Both the position numbers and the translations under genes were made by a program. The notes under the pieces are model-generated. The model had not been told where the DNA came from, ran no database searches, and was given only the letters and a program-made list of their open reading frames with translations. DNA of 64,000 nt from Paenibacillus sp. FSL H8-0537 (GTDB taxonomy: Bacteria > Bacillota > Bacilli > Paenibacillales > Paenibacillaceae), in assembly GCF_038051995.1 (NCBI RefSeq), contig NZ_CP150290.1, positions 669,501 through 733,500 on the forward strand, given 5' to 3'. Positions 63,259 through 64,000 of the stretch are shown here, piece by piece. Positions within the stretch are counted from its first letter, which is position 1. Each line of letters starts with the position of its first letter.

Positions 63259-63673
63259 GTAGGCGCCTCCTAGCTAGTAATAAAAGCTTATGTTCGATTT
63301 CCTGTTAATCATAAAATCGCTGTCGTGGCTGTGATTAAAGCCGATATTTCCAATATTCATAAGCTCCTCCATAGGTACGGGTATGCCCATTGTATATTCC
63401 GGCTGCTGCGTTGTAAATATAATTTGCACAATAGGTTAGTAGAAGCTCATGATGTAGAGCATCACTCTTTCCCCTTTCGCTACAAAAAAAGCTTGCAAAA
63501 TATGCACCCTTTTTTCGGACTCCTGATAGCATTCAAAAAAGGATAAAAAAGGAGGTATATTTTCAGGGAATCGGCATATACTAATAAAGTTTTTACATTG
63601 TTGTAAAAAAGAATTTTACAATTACGTATAGGGGAAGATATAATATTGACTATATAGAGAAGAGAGGTGTGAT
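63259..63673. other. Divergent intergenic region with promoter and half-site repeats
   Basis: About 415 bp, A+T rich. TTTTACA/TGTAAAA form an inverted repeat at 63591-63608, and a further TTTACA occurs at 63615, overlapping the promoter of the HTH gene. No coding sequence is recognised between 63259 and 63590. Confidence 0.45.
63615..63644 (+). promoter_or_regulatory. Sigma-A promoter of the HTH gene
   Basis: TTTACA and a perfect TATAAT are separated by 18 bases, 30 bp upstream of the start codon. Confidence 0.65.
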
Positions 63674-64000
63674 ATGATTATCAATTTTTTTGAACATCAA
63701 AAAAAAATTGCAAAGAACTTAGTTGCTTTCATTCGATTACATGGTTATTCGAAGCGTTCATTATCCATACTAACAGGTATATCTCGACCAACGATTGATC
63801 AAATTATTAAAGGTGAGAGTCCTAATCAAACGACGTTTAACACGCAAATTTCGAAAATTAATGAAACCTTTCAATTACCAGCGGACTATCTGATTACGGT
63901 ACAAGTTATACCCGTTCAGTCACCACCACTTGCTTATGCTTATTCAGACTATGGTGATATCGATAATAATAGGAGTGATAAAGCCATAAATCTATTGGAG
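63674..64000 (+). CDS. Helix-turn-helix regulator, partial (3' end outside window)
   Basis: ATG 63674 follows AGAGAGGTG and opens a frame that stays open for 109 codons to the window edge. The N terminus reads 'IAKNLVAFIRLHGYSKRSLSILTGISRPTIDQIIKGES', a Cro/C1 (XRE) helix-turn-helix in which 'SKRSLSILTGISRPTIDQI' is the DNA-contact unit, followed by a less ordered region containing 'PVQSPPLAYAYSD'. A+T-rich codons differ from the preceding operon. It could be a phage or toxin-antitoxin regulator, but the rest lies outside. Confidence 0.75.
   Translation, partial: MIINFFEHQKKIAKNLVAFIRLHGYSKRSLSILTGISRPTIDQIIKGESPNQTTFNTQISKINETFQLPADYLITVQVIPVQSPPLAYAYSDYGDIDNNRSDKAINLLE

Overview
This 64 kb window reads as chromosome of a spore-former-type Firmicute, most likely a Paenibacillus or close relative. 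The basis is the mix of two S-layer-homology (SLH) proteins, a 7TMR-DISM hybrid histidine kinase with a BTAD-type response regulator, AraC regulators paired with iron-siderophore binding lipoproteins, DUF4179 anti-sigma factors, strong AGGAGG ribosome sites and moderate G+C. I see no rRNA, tRNA, CRISPR array, transposase or integrase, so the species call is inference.

Layout. 1-3.7 kb: a partial DUF3237-like gene, a frameshifted nucleotidyltransferase remnant, a DUF3267 membrane zincin and a large NTPase/LuxR regulator. 3.8-10.1 kb: a tight three-gene cassette of unrecognised purpose (nitrilase-like coiled-coil protein, glycine-rich helical protein, TULIP/P47-like protein) closed by a strong terminator; this is the best candidate for an undescribed system. 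10.3-20.5 kb: response regulator, SLH protein, hybrid kinase and SecA2, plausibly a cell-envelope/S-layer block. 20.6-23.2 kb: ABC-2 exporter with a LytTR regulator fused to a dead ABC ATPase. 23.4-33 kb: sigma/DUF1835 fusion, chemoreceptor, broken MalT-like regulator, methyltransferase, GNAT, orphan trpB, MFS exporter and a small-RNA candidate. 33.4-36.2 kb: SLH/YDG-repeat surface protein. 36.3-43.6 kb: two iron modules (AraC regulator, Fur box, binding lipoprotein) around a chemoreceptor and a nonsense-interrupted alpha/beta hydrolase. 43.8-45.7 kb: BlaI/BlaR1-like pair with two palindromic operators. 46-54 kb: small accessory genes, two degenerate genes, an ECF sigma/anti-sigma pair. 54-59.8 kb: second ECF sigma/anti-sigma (DUF4179) pair, glycerate kinase, beta-rich hypothetical, lipoprotein. 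60-63.3 kb: third iron module (Btr-like AraC, Fur box, lipoprotein, nitroreductase). 63.7 kb to the end: start of an HTH regulator.

Themes. Three independent AraC/Fur-box/lipoprotein iron modules occur without any ABC permease or ATPase in the window. Seven genes look broken (frameshift, nonsense or truncation), which suggests ongoing turnover of accessory genes. Two long reading frames carry perfect internal ribosome sites at a domain junction and may each make two proteins. All family names come from reading motifs by eye; no database search was run.
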